Shown here: positions 52,965 to 62,411 of the stretch, in pieces | How positions within the stretch are numbered: the first letter of the stretch is position 1 | Layout of the letters: each line of letters starts with the position of its first letter | NCBI GenBank assembly: GCA_030698885.1 | Contig: JAUYLN010000019.1 | Location: 62,001-126,000 of the forward strand | Direction: 5' to 3' | Origin: a bacterium | Lineage (GTDB): Bacteria > Patescibacteriota > Minisyncoccia > 2-02-FULL-40-12 > IGHO2-01-FULL-4-A | Length of the DNA stretch: 64,000 nucleotides | The notes under the pieces: model-generated | What the model was told of the DNA's origin: nothing | Seen by the model: only the letters and a program-made list of their open reading frames with translations | Databases searched by the model: none | Program-made: the position numbers and the translations under genes

Positions 52965-54137
52965 GTGTCTATAAAACAATTAATTAAAAAAGAATCTGCC
53001 CGCCAGAAGAAGGTTATTAACCTTATTCCTTCAGAAAACTACGTATCCAAAGATATCTTGGCTGCTTTGGGTTCCCCGCTAACCAATAAATATGCCGAGG
53101 GCAAATCTCATCAGAGATATTATTTTGGAAATAAAATTGTTGACGAGATAGAGGATGAGGTAAAAAAATTAGCTCTTAAGATTTTTAAACTATCCGATAA
53201 AAAATGGGGTGTGAATGTTCAACCCTATTCGGGCAGCATTGCCAATCTTGCCGCATATCTTGGCTCAGTCGGTCCTAACGCAAAAATACTTGCCATGTCG
53301 CTTGAGCATGGTGGGCACCTAACTCACGGCCACAAGGTTAGCTGGACGGGCAAACTTTTTAAATTTGAGCATTACGGGGTCGGCAAGGATGGCTGGCTTG
53401 ATTATGATGAAATAGAAAAGATTACCCAAAAATTTAAGCCAACCCTAGTAATATGCGGAGCAACAGCTTACCCAAGAAAATTAGATTTCAAAAAATTCAG
53501 GAAAATCGCCGATTCGGTAGTTCATCCTGAGCAGGGCCGAAGGACACTTCTTTTGGCGGATATTTCGCATATTGCCGGACTTGTTGCCGGAGGAGCACAT
53601 CCTTCTCCATTCCCTTATGCTGACATCGTAACCTCTACTACTCAAAAAACCTTGCGTGGTCCTCGGGGCGCTTTTATAATTGCACGAAAAGAGCTGTCAG
53701 ATAATATAGATAAAGCAGTTTTCCCCGGACTTCAGGGCGGACCACATCTGCATACTATTGCCGGAATGGGTGTAGCTTTTGAAGAAGCTCTCCGGCCAGG
53801 CTTTAAAAATTACGCCAGGCAAGTGGTTAAAAATGCAAAAGCATTAGCATCAGAACTTAAAAAACTCGGTTTTCAAATTATCACAGACGGAACCGATAAT
53901 CATCTTTTACTCGCCGATGTTACCCCGTTTGGTTTAACCGGAAAACAAGCAGGGGAGTTGCTTGAAAAAAATAATATTATAGTCAACAAAAATATGATCC
54001 CAAATGACCCTCGCAAGCCATGGGACCCGTCAGGAATACGCCTTGGCACTCCGGCCGTTACCACGCAAGGAATGAGAGAAAAGGACATGGCTCGTATAGC
54101 AAAACAAATTTTGAAAATTTTAAATTTTAAATTTTAA
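52965..54137 (+). CDS. glyA: Serine hydroxymethyltransferase
   Basis: A PLP enzyme that interconverts serine and glycine with tetrahydrofolate. N-terminal SENYVSKDILAALGS, NKYAEGKSHQRYY and the PLP-lysine motif STTQKTLRGPRG (Lys ~229) are clear. GTG start. The SVVHPEQGRRTLL segment (~185-197) comes from an in-frame repeat insertion (53518-53545). Next to folD, its folate-pathway partner. Confidence 0.95.
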   Translation: MSIKQLIKKESARQKKVINLIPSENYVSKDILAALGSPLTNKYAEGKSHQRYYFGNKIVDEIEDEVKKLALKIFKLSDKKWGVNVQPYSGSIANLAAYLGSVGPNAKILAMSLEHGGHLTHGHKVSWTGKLFKFEHYGVGKDGWLDYDEIEKITQKFKPTLVICGATAYPRKLDFKKFRKIADSVVHPEQGRRTLLLADISHIAGLVAGGAHPSPFPYADIVTSTTQKTLRGPRGAFIIARKELSDNIDKAVFPGLQGGPHLHTIAGMGVAFEEALRPGFKNYARQVVKNAKALASELKKLGFQIITDGTDNHLLLADVTPFGLTGKQAGELLEKNNIIVNKNMIPNDPRKPWDPSGIRLGTPAVTTQGMREKDMARIAKQILKILNFKF

Positions 54138-54166
54138 ATTACTGATTCTAATTGAGATGTGTTTTT

Positions 54167-54994
54167 ATGATTAAAGTTGAGGGTAAAAAAATAGCGCAAA
54201 AAATGCTGGCAGAAATAGCCGGCAAAGTGGGGAATCCAAGACAACCGCTTATCCTTGCGGCTGTCTTAGTGGGGGACATAAACAATGCCCGCAAGTTCTT
54301 GGAAGTTAAGAAAAAAGCTGCAGAAAATATTGGCATTGGCTTTAATATACACGAATTCCCGGAGGATATAAGTCAAAATGAACTTGAAGATAGGCTAAAG
54401 ATAATATCTGCTGATACAAAAAATAATGGAATTATTATTGAATTACCTTTACCAAAACATTTAAACCAACAAAAACTTCTTGATTTGATACCACCCGATA
54501 GAGATCCCGACGTGTTATCTTCCAAGGCCCAAGAACTATTTTATAATAATGAGTCCTTAATATTGCCTCCGGCAGTTGAAGCCACTAAACAAATTTTTGA
54601 TGAATATGGCATTGAATTAAAAAATAAGAATGCTGCAGTTTTCGGTCAGGGCATACTGGTCGGCAAACCTATTGGCCATTGGCTAAGAATGCAAGGCACA
54701 GGGGTTAACATAATAGATGAGTTTACACCTGAACCGGAAAAAATATCGATTGATGCTGATGTAATTATTTCCGGCGTAGGTCATCCTAATTTAATAATGC
54801 CTGATATGGTGAAAGATAAGGTCATATTGATTGATTTTGGCTTTAACCAAGCTGACGGTGGCATAGTGGGAGATGCTTCAATGGAAACTACTCAAAAAAC
54901 ATCTCTATTCACGCCTGTACCGGGAGGTGTCGGACCAATTGTGGTGGCCGCCGTTTTAAAAAACTTAATTATCCTTTATCAAAGTAATGAATAA
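54167..54994 (+). CDS. folD: Methylene-THF dehydrogenase / methenyl-THF cyclohydrolase
   Basis: Bifunctional one-carbon enzyme, ~275 aa from ATG 54167. GIIIELPLPKHLNQQKLLDLI, PDRDPDVL, the Rossmann segment AVFGQGILVGKPIG and the PVPGGVGPIVVAAVLKN end match FolD. It is divergent: the catalytic Tyr of Y-x3-K is replaced around KFLEVKKKA, and the GRS of the NADP loop is GQG. Activity may be altered. Confidence 0.88.
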   Translation: MIKVEGKKIAQKMLAEIAGKVGNPRQPLILAAVLVGDINNARKFLEVKKKAAENIGIGFNIHEFPEDISQNELEDRLKIISADTKNNGIIIELPLPKHLNQQKLLDLIPPDRDPDVLSSKAQELFYNNESLILPPAVEATKQIFDEYGIELKNKNAAVFGQGILVGKPIGHWLRMQGTGVNIIDEFTPEPEKISIDADVIISGVGHPNLIMPDMVKDKVILIDFGFNQADGGIVGDASMETTQKTSLFTPVPGGVGPIVVAAVLKNLIILYQSNE

Positions 54995-55011
54995 TGCTGC
55001 CTCTTTTTTTC

Positions 55012-55072
55012 TTTCTTCTATCCCTAATTCGCACGCCTGCCCGCCTCTGGAGGGAATTAGGGATAGAAGAAA
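55012..55072. terminator. Long hairpin after folD
   Basis: TTTCTTCTATCCCTAATTC and its perfect 19-bp complement with a ~23-nt loop. Confidence 0.7.
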
Positions 55073-55100
55073 TTTATAATTTGTGCTGTTGTAAAATAAA

Positions 55101-55193
55101 ACCAGGAAGTGAATTTTTGAATTGCCTTCGCGGCCCGAGTCTATTCTCCGTCAACTAACGGAGAATAGACCTTTCAAAAATCTACTTCCTGGT
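55101..55193 (+). ncRNA. Second GGAAGTGNA/TCTACTTCC hairpin
   Basis: A three-tier hairpin: ACCAGGAAGT/ACTTCCTGGT, AATTTTTGAA/TTTCAAAAAT and TCTATTCTCCGT/ACGGAGAATAGA. The lower stem and asymmetric loop match the pyrH terminator at 1574-1645. It lies between convergent folD and the M48 gene. Confidence 0.55.
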
Positions 55194-55251
55194 AAAACCC
55201 CTTCTGCGAGATTCTAATCCTTAATACTGTCTACTTAATACTTACTACTTG

Positions 55252-56307
55252 TTACCTTCTCTTCAGTACCGGTCTGTCGTCTTCTTCAGTTTTATCGTCC
55301 TCCGGACTCTCCGGAGTTTCGTCGGAATTAATTACGCCCGCATCCTTTTTTCTTAAGGTTGGCTTACCCTGGTCAGGCTTGGATTTTTTATAACCGACCA
55401 GACTGCCTAGCCTGGATTTTATATCAATAAACTCAGAGCTACTGGATACATACTCTGTTTTTGCCGTAAGAAATTCGATAATATTTTGTGTTTTCTTTAC
55501 ACGGCTTGAGTTTGGCGGATGACTTGAGAACACCCTAGAAAGAGTTCCCTGTTTTCTTTTTTCCATTGCAGATAACTTTTCAAAGATGCTCGGCATGGCC
55601 GTCGGGTCGTAACCGGCTTTCCATAAATATTGAAGCCCAAGCTCGTCGGCCTCCTCTTCATAAGCTCTGGAAAACTTCAGAAACGTCATGGGGATAGCCA
55701 TGCCAGCTGCCTGGCGTATGCCATATCCGGTCCAGCCTCCCATGAATATCAACGGTATCATGGCTATGTTCGCTATCCGCCCCTTAGTAGCCTGACGGGT
55801 GCCGTGCCTTGCTGCAACGTGGGCAATTTCATGAGCCATAACACCGGCCAGTTCCGCTTCGTCGTCCACTGTTAAAATTAAGCCTGAATTAACAAAAAAG
55901 AATCCGCCCGGAAGAGCAAAGGCATTTATCTCTTCCATGTCCAAAACTTTAATGGTAAAAGGAACTACCGCATCTGAATTTCTTACCAGGTTCTGACCTA
56001 TCCGATTTACATATTCGCTGATAACCGGGTCTTCAATCATTCTTGCACTTTTTTCAATATCCTGGGCTATCATTTTACCAAGCGCGATTTCTTTCTCCAT
56101 TGAATAGAAATCTACGCCTTTTTCTTCCAATTTTCTGTTGCCTATCTCTTCAAAGTCAGGGTGTTTGCCGGGATATTTTTTGGAGCCGGTCTTCTGACTT
56201 GAACTTTGAGATACAGGTGGAGAAGCATCGTTTGTCTGGCTCTTGGCCGCGGATGGCTGAAGAATAAAAATAGATGTCAACGCTATTACTATCATCTTAT
56301 TTATCAT
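55252..56307 (-). CDS. Secreted M48 family zinc metalloprotease
   Basis: 351 aa with a signal peptide (1-22), the zinc motif HEIAH (159-163) and the third ligand in EEEADELG (~218). The core GFFFVNSGLILTVDDEAELAGV and SHPPNSSRV match the BepA/LoiP-like M48 group that degrades misfolded envelope proteins. A charged, low-complexity tail follows. GGAGGAG precedes the start, which overlaps the end of the upstream gene. The type is common in outer-membrane bacteria, so transfer is possible (inference). Confidence 0.88.
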   Translation of the reverse strand: MINKMIVIALTSIFILQPSAAKSQTNDASPPVSQSSSQKTGSKKYPGKHPDFEEIGNRKLEEKGVDFYSMEKEIALGKMIAQDIEKSARMIEDPVISEYVNRIGQNLVRNSDAVVPFTIKVLDMEEINAFALPGGFFFVNSGLILTVDDEAELAGVMAHEIAHVAARHGTRQATKGRIANIAMIPLIFMGGWTGYGIRQAAGMAIPMTFLKFSRAYEEEADELGLQYLWKAGYDPTAMPSIFEKLSAMEKRKQGTLSRVFSSHPPNSSRVKKTQNIIEFLTAKTEYVSSSSEFIDIKSRLGSLVGYKKSKPDQGKPTLRKKDAGVINSDETPESPEDDKTEEDDRPVLKRR

Positions 56308-56938
56308 TACTCCTCCTTTTTTTAATACGCTCTGAAATCTCCGTGGCTTCTTTAATACTCAGGCTGTCAGGATAGTCATTTTTTACCTTATCAAAATATT
56401 TATCATCACCGGTCAGAATAGCTAACTGACAAAGTGCTATAGCCACAGCCGGTTCTCCCGAGCTAATTCCTTCCGGGATGCTAAAATAAATATTTTGGTA
56501 ATCACCATCTATAACGCTTAAAAGGTAAATGAGCATCTCCGCTTTGCATGCCATATAAAAATTCTTTATTTCCTGTGACATTTTTGAGCTTATGGCTGAA
56601 TCTTCTGTATAAAACATAACTCTTCTGATATACAGTTCCGCAAAAAGAATCTTAACCTCCGGTAAGAAATGGCTATCCGGGTTATTTTTTATAAACTCTT
56701 GGAGGTCTGCGAATACGGACGGATAAATTTCATATAAATATTCTCCGACGCTCTTGCCCACATCATCATCGGAACTTCTGAGAGACGCATTTTTTATTTT
56801 GAGCATTATTAATATAATGTTTGAAAAATCTCTGTATCTTTTTTCCTGAACAGGATTAAATTTTGGCTTAAATTCATCGGCTGCAAAGAGAGGAATAGTC
56901 ATCGCCAAAAACATCCAAGAGGCCAGTATTTTTTTCAT
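56297..56938 (-). CDS. Secreted helical protein, unknown function
   Basis: 213 aa. Signal peptide (1-19, ending LFAAD) then an all-helical, TPR-like domain (EYLYEIYPSVFADLQEFIKN ... FLPEVKILFAELYIRR). GAGGTG precedes the ATG. It overlaps the M48 protease gene by 11 bp, so the two are one operon. Confidence 0.65.
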   Translation of the reverse strand: MKKILASWMFLAMTIPLFAADEFKPKFNPVQEKRYRDFSNIILIMLKIKNASLRSSDDDVGKSVGEYLYEIYPSVFADLQEFIKNNPDSHFLPEVKILFAELYIRRVMFYTEDSAISSKMSQEIKNFYMACKAEMLIYLLSVIDGDYQNIYFSIPEGISSGEPAVAIALCQLAILTGDDKYFDKVKNDYPDSLSIKEATEISERIKKRRSNDK

Positions 56939-57011
56939 TTTTTCACCTCACTAACCGATTTTTAAAGTGCTCCAATCTCTATGCATGAGGATAACTCAAT
57001 TGCCTCAAAAT

Positions 57012-57045
57012 AGCAAAAAGCGACACCTAGGTGTCGCTTTTTGCT
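57012..57045. terminator. Bidirectional terminator next to the tRNA-like element
   Basis: AGCAAAAAGCGACACC and its complement make a perfect 16-bp stem with T-runs on both strands. Confidence 0.85.
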
Positions 57046-57059
57046 ATTACAGTGCTGGA

Positions 57060-57174
57060 GGTGGGACTCGCCTTCGGTCATAAATTTTATCGGTCATAAA
57101 ATTTATGCCTCAGGACCGGGCCTCACCGTCCCTCGTGCTCTCGAGACATTGGTTCCGGCCGTTCAACTCCCACC
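57060..57174 (-). ncRNA. tRNA-adjacent structured element, copy 2
   Basis: Minus-strand homologue of 1803-1914. Closing stem GGTGGGA/TCCCACC, conserved TTGAACGGCCGGA, GGTGAGGCC, CCTGAGG and CGAAGGC, and a 12-bp arm CATAAATTTTAT/ATAAAATTTATG that replaces the 11-bp arm of copy 1. It follows tRNA-Cys, tRNA-Leu and a hairpin, and is followed by a terminator, which suggests an independent RNA. Its 5' end is nearly complementary to the 3' part of tRNA-Leu. Confidence 0.65.
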
Positions 57175-57196
57175 ACCACAAATCAATAACTTAGAA

Positions 57197-57236
57197 ATTA
57201 ACACAAAACAGTCCGCAGGGACTGTTTTGTGTTAAT
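57197..57236 (-). terminator. Terminator after tRNA-Leu
   Basis: An 18-bp stem (ATTAACACAAAACAGTCC and complement) with a 4-nt loop. Confidence 0.75.
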
Positions 57237-57240
57237 TAAG

Positions 57241-57324
57241 TACCGGTGGTGGGAGTTGAACCCACAATCCCTTACGGGCGACGCATCTTAAGTGCGTTGC
57301 GTATGCCAATTCCGCCACACCGGC
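57241..57324 (-). tRNA. tRNA-Leu (TAA)
   Basis: Class II cloverleaf with a long variable arm. Acceptor GCCGGTG/CACCGGT, anticodon stem ACGCA/TGCGT with loop CTTAAGA (anticodon TAA), T-loop GTTCAACT. Discriminator A, no encoded CCA. Confidence 0.95.
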
Positions 57325-57337
57325 ATAATTTAAAGAC

Positions 57338-57412
<75 letters not shown>

Positions 57413-57413
57413 A

Positions 57414-57746
57414 CTACTTTTCTATTTTATCAAGAAGTTCTTCTACGCGTGAAGCATGCTCTTCGGTTCTATCAATTTCAAATCTAATTTTCGGCACCTT
57501 GCGCATGATGAGCCGTCTATTGAGCCTCTGCTGGATATCGTAAATCTTGTCTTTCAAGCTTCCAAGTGCTGAGTCTATTTTATCTTCTGGAAAAACAGAT
57601 ACTCTGACATTTGCATGTTCTAAGGTAGGGGATACATCAACCCCGATAACTGTTATCAACATGTCGTCCTCAAAATCAACCTCCTCTTTTATAATAAGGC
57701 CCAGTTCTTCCTTCAATAATTCATTAACCCTTTTTAGTCTGTCCAT
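57414..57746 (-). CDS. rbfA: Ribosome-binding factor A
   Basis: 30S maturation factor, 110 aa, KH-like fold: RVNELLKEELGLIIKEEVDF, ITVIGVDVSPTLEHANVRVSVFP and LRRL-type QQRLNRRLIMRKVPKIRFEID are typical. It follows infB on the same strand, the common infB-rbfA order, and ends 2 bp before tRNA-Cys. Confidence 0.94.
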   Translation of the reverse strand: MDRLKRVNELLKEELGLIIKEEVDFEDDMLITVIGVDVSPTLEHANVRVSVFPEDKIDSALGSLKDKIYDIQQRLNRRLIMRKVPKIRFEIDRTEEHASRVEELLDKIEK

Positions 57747-57900
57747 TAAAATCCTAAATCCTAAGCTCTAAATCATAAACAAATTATAAGAACCAAATCA
57801 TAAATTATAAACGTTTAGAGCATTAGATATTAGGATTTGGATATTGTTTAGAATTTAGGGTTTAGAGATTAGAGTTTGGATTAATATATTAGTATCGCAG
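57747..57900. repeat. AT-rich repeats between rbfA and infB
   Basis: CCTAAATCCTAAGC-type and ATAAATTATAAAC units in both orientations, resembling those at 42920-43030. Confidence 0.45.
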
Positions 57901-59445
57901 CTATAAGCTCCTCTTTATCTCCTCCTCCTCATATATCTGCAGGACATCGCCCTCTTGAATAAAAATGGGTCTTATCTGTTCTTTGGGCAGGTCTATTCTC
58001 ATTCCACACTCAAGGCCTTCCGCTACTTCTGCCACGTCCGCCTTATTATGCTGAAGCTGGCCCAGCCGGCCGGTAAGTACCGCGGAACCATTTCTGACTA
58101 TGTCTACAGTGGCACCTCTTACGGCTTTGCCCGATGTTATTTTTCCTCCCACTACTTGAGATTTGGCATCTTTTTTAAAAACTGCCAGAACTTTGAGCTT
58201 ACCCAGGTCTGTCCTTTTTATTTCCGGCTCAAGCAATTCCGACATTATACTTCTTACTTCTTCTATCAGTCCGTAAATAATATTGAATGTTTTAATTGAA
58301 ACACCGTTTCTTTCAGCAAGATTAGCGGCAGAACCATCAATTGCGACATTAAACCCTATGACAGCAGCTTGACCGGCAACCGCTTTCCGCACATCGTTAT
58401 CACCAACGTTGCCTACGCCGTAGAATACAACCCTGTAGCCGACTTCTTCTGAATGGATAGTTTTCATAGCATGGTCTAATGCCTCAAGAGAACTCTGTGT
58501 ATCGGCTTTCAATACGATATTAGATATTTTTTTATTTGTGACCTCGGGCCCCGATTCAACCTGAAATATAACCGCGGGACCAATGTTGGAATTGGCGACA
58601 GAAACAGCTTCCGCTTCTTTTGCGCTTTTATATGTTTTAAATTGCTCGCCGACTTTTGGAGGATTGCTCCAGCCAAGCGCTACAACCGGCTGTGAAGAAA
58701 TAGCTGTATCAACACGCTTACCGCTAAAATCCTCCAGCAGTTTCACCCTGGCTAATCCCGAACCTGCAACAACCCAATCTCCAACGGATAATTCTCCTTC
58801 ACGAACCAAAAGCGTAGCCACCATGCCTCTTTGTTTATCAAGGTGGACTTCTATCACGGTGCCTTCGGCGAGCCCCTCCATTCTTGATTTTAGGTCTTCC
58901 ACCTCCGCTATCAGAAGTATCATCTCAAGTAGTTCATCTATGCCTTGGCCTGTTTTTGCGGACAGCTCAACCACAGGCACCTTGCCTCCATAATCTTCAA
59001 CCAAAACCTCCTGCTCGGCTAAACCCTGACGAACTGCCTGTGCGTTGGCGCCTTGCGAATCTATTTTATTTATGGCCACTACAAAAGGGGTCTTTGTTTC
59101 TTTAAGTATTTCTATGACCTCTTTAGTTTGCGGTTTAACGCCTTCGTCAGCAGCAACCACCATGACGGCAACATCAGCAACCTTGGCTCCACGCGACCTT
59201 ATGGCAGAAAACGCCTCGTGTCCGGGTGTATCAAGAAAGGTTATTTTTTTACCGTTGTGTTCTGCCTGATATGCTCCGATGTGTTGTGTTATTCCTCCGG
59301 CTTCACCCTGTGCTACCTTGGCCTGTCTTATCTTATCCAGGATACTTGTTTTACCGTGATCAACATGCCCCAAAACGACCACCACGGGCGGTCGGGGGCT
59401 AGTTTGTAGTTTGTCGTTTGTAGTTTGTAGTTTGGCAACAGACAT
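57901..59445 (-). CDS. infB: Translation initiation factor IF-2, short form
   Basis: 514 aa. The GTPase domain starts almost at once: G1 GHVDHGKT (26-33), switch [19 protein letters not shown] and NKID, followed by domains II, III and IV. The long N-terminal region of most bacterial IF-2 is missing, as is usual in CPR. Residues 4-15 ([12 protein letters not shown]) come from a CAAACTACAAACGACAAACT-type repeat at the 5' end. Confidence 0.96.
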   Translation of the reverse strand: MSVAKLQTTNDKLQTSPRPPVVVVLGHVDHGKTSILDKIRQAKVAQGEAGGITQHIGAYQAEHNGKKITFLDTPGHEAFSAIRSRGAKVADVAVMVVAADEGVKPQTKEVIEILKETKTPFVVAINKIDSQGANAQAVRQGLAEQEVLVEDYGGKVPVVELSAKTGQGIDELLEMILLIAEVEDLKSRMEGLAEGTVIEVHLDKQRGMVATLLVREGELSVGDWVVAGSGLARVKLLEDFSGKRVDTAISSQPVVALGWSNPPKVGEQFKTYKSAKEAEAVSVANSNIGPAVIFQVESGPEVTNKKISNIVLKADTQSSLEALDHAMKTIHSEEVGYRVVFYGVGNVGDNDVRKAVAGQAAVIGFNVAIDGSAANLAERNGVSIKTFNIIYGLIEEVRSIMSELLEPEIKRTDLGKLKVLAVFKKDAKSQVVGGKITSGKAVRGATVDIVRNGSAVLTGRLGQLQHNKADVAEVAEGLECGMRIDLPKEQIRPIFIQEGDVLQIYEEEEIKRSL

Positions 59446-59493
59446 CTGAAAATTCTAGCATTTTTATTGATTTTTCGCAATTAATCTTAATAA

Positions 59494-59525
59494 AAGGTCG
59501 GCCCCGCCATGGCGGGGCCGACCTT
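59494..59525 (-). terminator. GC-rich terminator between the Clp gene and infB
   Basis: AAGGTCGGCCCCGCC and its complement form a 15-bp stem; the minus-strand side is followed by TTTTATT. Confidence 0.75.
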
Positions 59526-59573
59526 CCTTCTTCCTAACCTCCGCCCCCAGGTGAGATTGAGAAAAGGAAAAGA

Positions 59574-59767
59574 CTCCAATGATTTAAATTTTTGCGGCTT
59601 CGGACTGTGCTATTGCAAACAAATTGTAATTTTTGAAATTTTCCGTGATAAAACAATTGGGATATAGCGTAGCGGAAGGGTACCGATTTTTTATCTAGGA
59701 AAATGAAAAAATTATAATATTGTTTGCCGGCACAGTACGGCAAAGCAAGAAATTGAAATCATTGGAG
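59574..59767. ncRNA. Large structured intergenic element overlapping the Clp stop codon
   Basis: About 190 nt closed by CTCCAATGATTT/AAATCATTGGAG, with inner ACTGTGC/GCACAGT, GCAAACAA/TTGTTTGC and AATTGT/ACAATT pairings. The closing stem includes the Clp TGA stop. Identity and strand unknown. Confidence 0.4.
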
Positions 59768-62320
59768 CTCCGCAACTTCCAACTCAAATTCCTTCCCTTT
59801 TTCAATCTCACCGCCCAAAATCTTTTTGGCTATGAGGTTCTCTACCTTATCCTGAACCGCTCTTTGCATGGGCCTTGCCCCGAACTGGGGATCAAAACCT
59901 ATCTTGGCAAGATAGTCCGCCAACACATCAGATGGTTTAAACTCATAACCCTGCTCAGCCAACCGCCCGGCTAACTCACCGAGCAATAATTTGGCGATTT
60001 GTTTAACCTGTTCCTGGGACAGGGGATGAAACACCACAACCTCATCAAACCGGTTTAAAAATTCCGGCCTAAAATTTCCTTCACCAAGCAGCACCTCAAT
60101 AACTTTTTCTTTTTCTGCAGAAGGATCCGTGCCTTCTTTGACTTGTTTTCTGATAAAGTCCGCTCCGGCATTAGATGTCGCAATAATAATATTTTGCTCA
60201 AAACTTACTTTTTTACCGAAAGCATCGGTCAAGCGCCCCTCATCAAAAACCTGTAGAAAAATATTTAAAATATCTTTGTGAGCTTTTTCTAGCTCGTCTA
60301 ACAAAATAAGGGAAAAAGGGTTATCGCGAACTTGGGTCACGAACTGTCCCGGCTCATTCATCCTCAAAGAGCCCAGAAATCTATCCAACGACTCAACGTC
60401 CTGATATTCCGACATATCAAAACGTATCATCTTGTCTTTGGAGCCGAAATAAACTTCTGCCAATATTTTTGAAGTTAAGGTTTTGCCAACTCCGGTCGGT
60501 CCGACAAACAGGAAGATTCCGGCAGGCCTGCCTCTTTTGGCCAACCCCGCCCGCAACCGCCTCATAGTTGAGGCCACCACTTCTACCGCCCGCTCCTGGC
60601 CGACTATTTTCTTATGCATCAACCCTTCGAGATTGGCTAATTTTTCTTTTTCCTCTCCGGCAACGGGACCAAGGGGAATATCAGTCTTTTGACTTATGAC
60701 CACATTTACTTCTTTTACCGTTATTACTCTTTGCCTGTTGGATATAGCATAAGACACGGTTTCAGAAAGGAGGTCCAGGGCTTTTTCAGGAAAAGGAGAA
60801 CTTCTTATAAATTTATCCGCCCCGCCGACTATCGCCTTTATTGCTCCGTATGTAACCAGAACTCCGGTCCTTCTTTCAACCAGCGGAACCGCCTCTTGAA
60901 CTATTTTTATGGTTTGCTCAATATCAGTCTCCTCCACATTGACCCTCTCAAAAACCTGAGCTACATCTCCACGGCTTTCAATGAACTTATGAAAGTCAGC
61001 CGGATTGGTAGTAGAGATTAGCTGTACGCCGCCTGATTTAAGAAATGGTACTAGTATCTCGCTTATATCTACTCTGCCTATTCCGTCTTTAGCGCCGATA
61101 AAATTGTGGAAATTTTCAATTACTAAAATAACATTCCCGGCCTTAACTGATTCACTAAGAACATTAGCCAGGATATTCTGAATCTTAGCCGGTTCTTCAG
61201 ATGCAACAGATGACAAATTCAGTTCAAAAACTTTCTTGTAATTTAACGGGGGCAGGGTTTTACCCCGATTAACTAACCTGACAAAATCTTCAACGACATT
61301 GCGCTTGCCGACTCCTTCTTCTCCTACAAGCAAAACGTTGTTCTTGCCGGGCCGGGCCAGAATTTGTTCCATTCTTCTGATTTCTTTATCCCGGCTATAA
61401 AGCTGAAAGGGTAGGGCCTCCAGCTCAAGGTTACCGGACATATCTATGGCGAAATTTTCCAGATGCCATGCATAACCGAAGGTCCAATCTTTGCCGATAG
61501 GGGACTTACGAATCAAACTGTCCATACTCCAAAATCTTCTGACATGTTCGCGATATCCATTTATCTTTTCGTACCACAGTCCAATTTCCTTTAAATCATT
61601 TTGATCAAGACCGATACTGACAATTAGCCTTTTAAAAATATCATCGTGATTAAAAAGAGCCGCTAGAATATCAAACGGCGTTATCTTGTCGCTTTCATGT
61701 TCCTGCCTAAAAACCTCGGCTTCTTCAATGAGTTTCGTCAGACTATTAGATAGGCCTGCAGCTCCGCCGAAAAATATCATCCTTCCGGAATTTGATTTAA
61801 GGCCCTCCATCTTTTGAATACTGTCTTTAACGTCCTTAGGGTTAACCCCTATCCTCATAAAAGCCTCACTGAGGGCATCGCTATCTAAGGCTCCGAAAAG
61901 CAAGCTACGGCTGGACAATTCTTCTTCACCGGAAAGATGTGATATTGAGAGCGCGTCGGCAAAAATATTAGCCGAATCAAAATCTAAAATTTCAGCAACA
62001 TTCTCGTTGCTCCTGCTTTTTGTTTGTTTAAGATGGGACTCGCCGAATATTTCCAGAAACAGCACCGAAAAACCGGCCGGTAGAAATATTAAAACCAGTC
62101 CGTTAAAAAGCTCCCGCCTGGCAACAAGCCAGGAAGCCGCATCAAGCTCAGATGCCAGATAACTAAAACCAAAAGCCATTAAAGCCGCTCCGCCGACAAC
62201 AAAGCATAGCGTCTTAACAAGCCTCAGAAGGCCGGCAGGTAATACCCGGTAGAAATAGACGGCCCTATAAATTTGTGCAGATTTTAGATTGAAATACATT
62301 GCTCGCTTCGCTCGCATCAT
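59759..62320 (-). CDS. Membrane-anchored ClpC-like AAA+ ATPase
   Basis: 853 aa. Two TM helices (~33-53, ~70-92) precede a double Clp-N-like region (~115-250) and two AAA+ modules. D2 is intact (Walker A GPTGVGKT 607-614, Walker B LILLDELEKAH ~672). D1 looks degenerate: Walker A GEEGVGKR (333-340) has Arg for Thr, and Walker B reads VILVIENFHNF, lacking the catalytic Glu. The C-terminal Clp D2-small domain is present. It likely unfolds membrane-proximal substrates; no clpP is nearby. The start could also be ATG 62299; the ATG at 62320 adjoins the intergenic repeat. Confidence 0.88.
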   Translation of the reverse strand: MMRAKRAMYFNLKSAQIYRAVYFYRVLPAGLLRLVKTLCFVVGGAALMAFGFSYLASELDAASWLVARRELFNGLVLIFLPAGFSVLFLEIFGESHLKQTKSRSNENVAEILDFDSANIFADALSISHLSGEEELSSRSLLFGALDSDALSEAFMRIGVNPKDVKDSIQKMEGLKSNSGRMIFFGGAAGLSNSLTKLIEEAEVFRQEHESDKITPFDILAALFNHDDIFKRLIVSIGLDQNDLKEIGLWYEKINGYREHVRRFWSMDSLIRKSPIGKDWTFGYAWHLENFAIDMSGNLELEALPFQLYSRDKEIRRMEQILARPGKNNVLLVGEEGVGKRNVVEDFVRLVNRGKTLPPLNYKKVFELNLSSVASEEPAKIQNILANVLSESVKAGNVILVIENFHNFIGAKDGIGRVDISEILVPFLKSGGVQLISTTNPADFHKFIESRGDVAQVFERVNVEETDIEQTIKIVQEAVPLVERRTGVLVTYGAIKAIVGGADKFIRSSPFPEKALDLLSETVSYAISNRQRVITVKEVNVVISQKTDIPLGPVAGEEKEKLANLEGLMHKKIVGQERAVEVVASTMRRLRAGLAKRGRPAGIFLFVGPTGVGKTLTSKILAEVYFGSKDKMIRFDMSEYQDVESLDRFLGSLRMNEPGQFVTQVRDNPFSLILLDELEKAHKDILNIFLQVFDEGRLTDAFGKKVSFEQNIIIATSNAGADFIRKQVKEGTDPSAEKEKVIEVLLGEGNFRPEFLNRFDEVVVFHPLSQEQVKQIAKLLLGELAGRLAEQGYEFKPSDVLADYLAKIGFDPQFGARPMQRAVQDKVENLIAKKILGGEIEKGKEFELEVAELQ

Positions 62321-62408
62321 CTACTAATTACCAATTTTATACGAATATACTAATCCATTTCTTTTCCCTTATTAGTATATTAGTGACTTAATTGGTAATT
62401 GGTAGATT
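62321..62408. repeat. Intergenic palindromic repeat between two minus-strand genes
   Basis: Ends CATCTACTAATTACCAATT and AATTGGTAATTGGTAGATTA; the left end abuts the Clp start on the minus strand. Confidence 0.8.
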
Positions 62409-62411
62409 ATA

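Noticed and set aside
58583-58993. Plus-strand ORF opposite infB
   Set aside because: Shadow of the conserved IF-2 coding sequence.
59640-59700. Possible tRNA-like segment (GATATAGCGTAGCGGAAGG)
   Set aside because: The D-arm likeness is superficial; no anticodon or T-arm can be folded.
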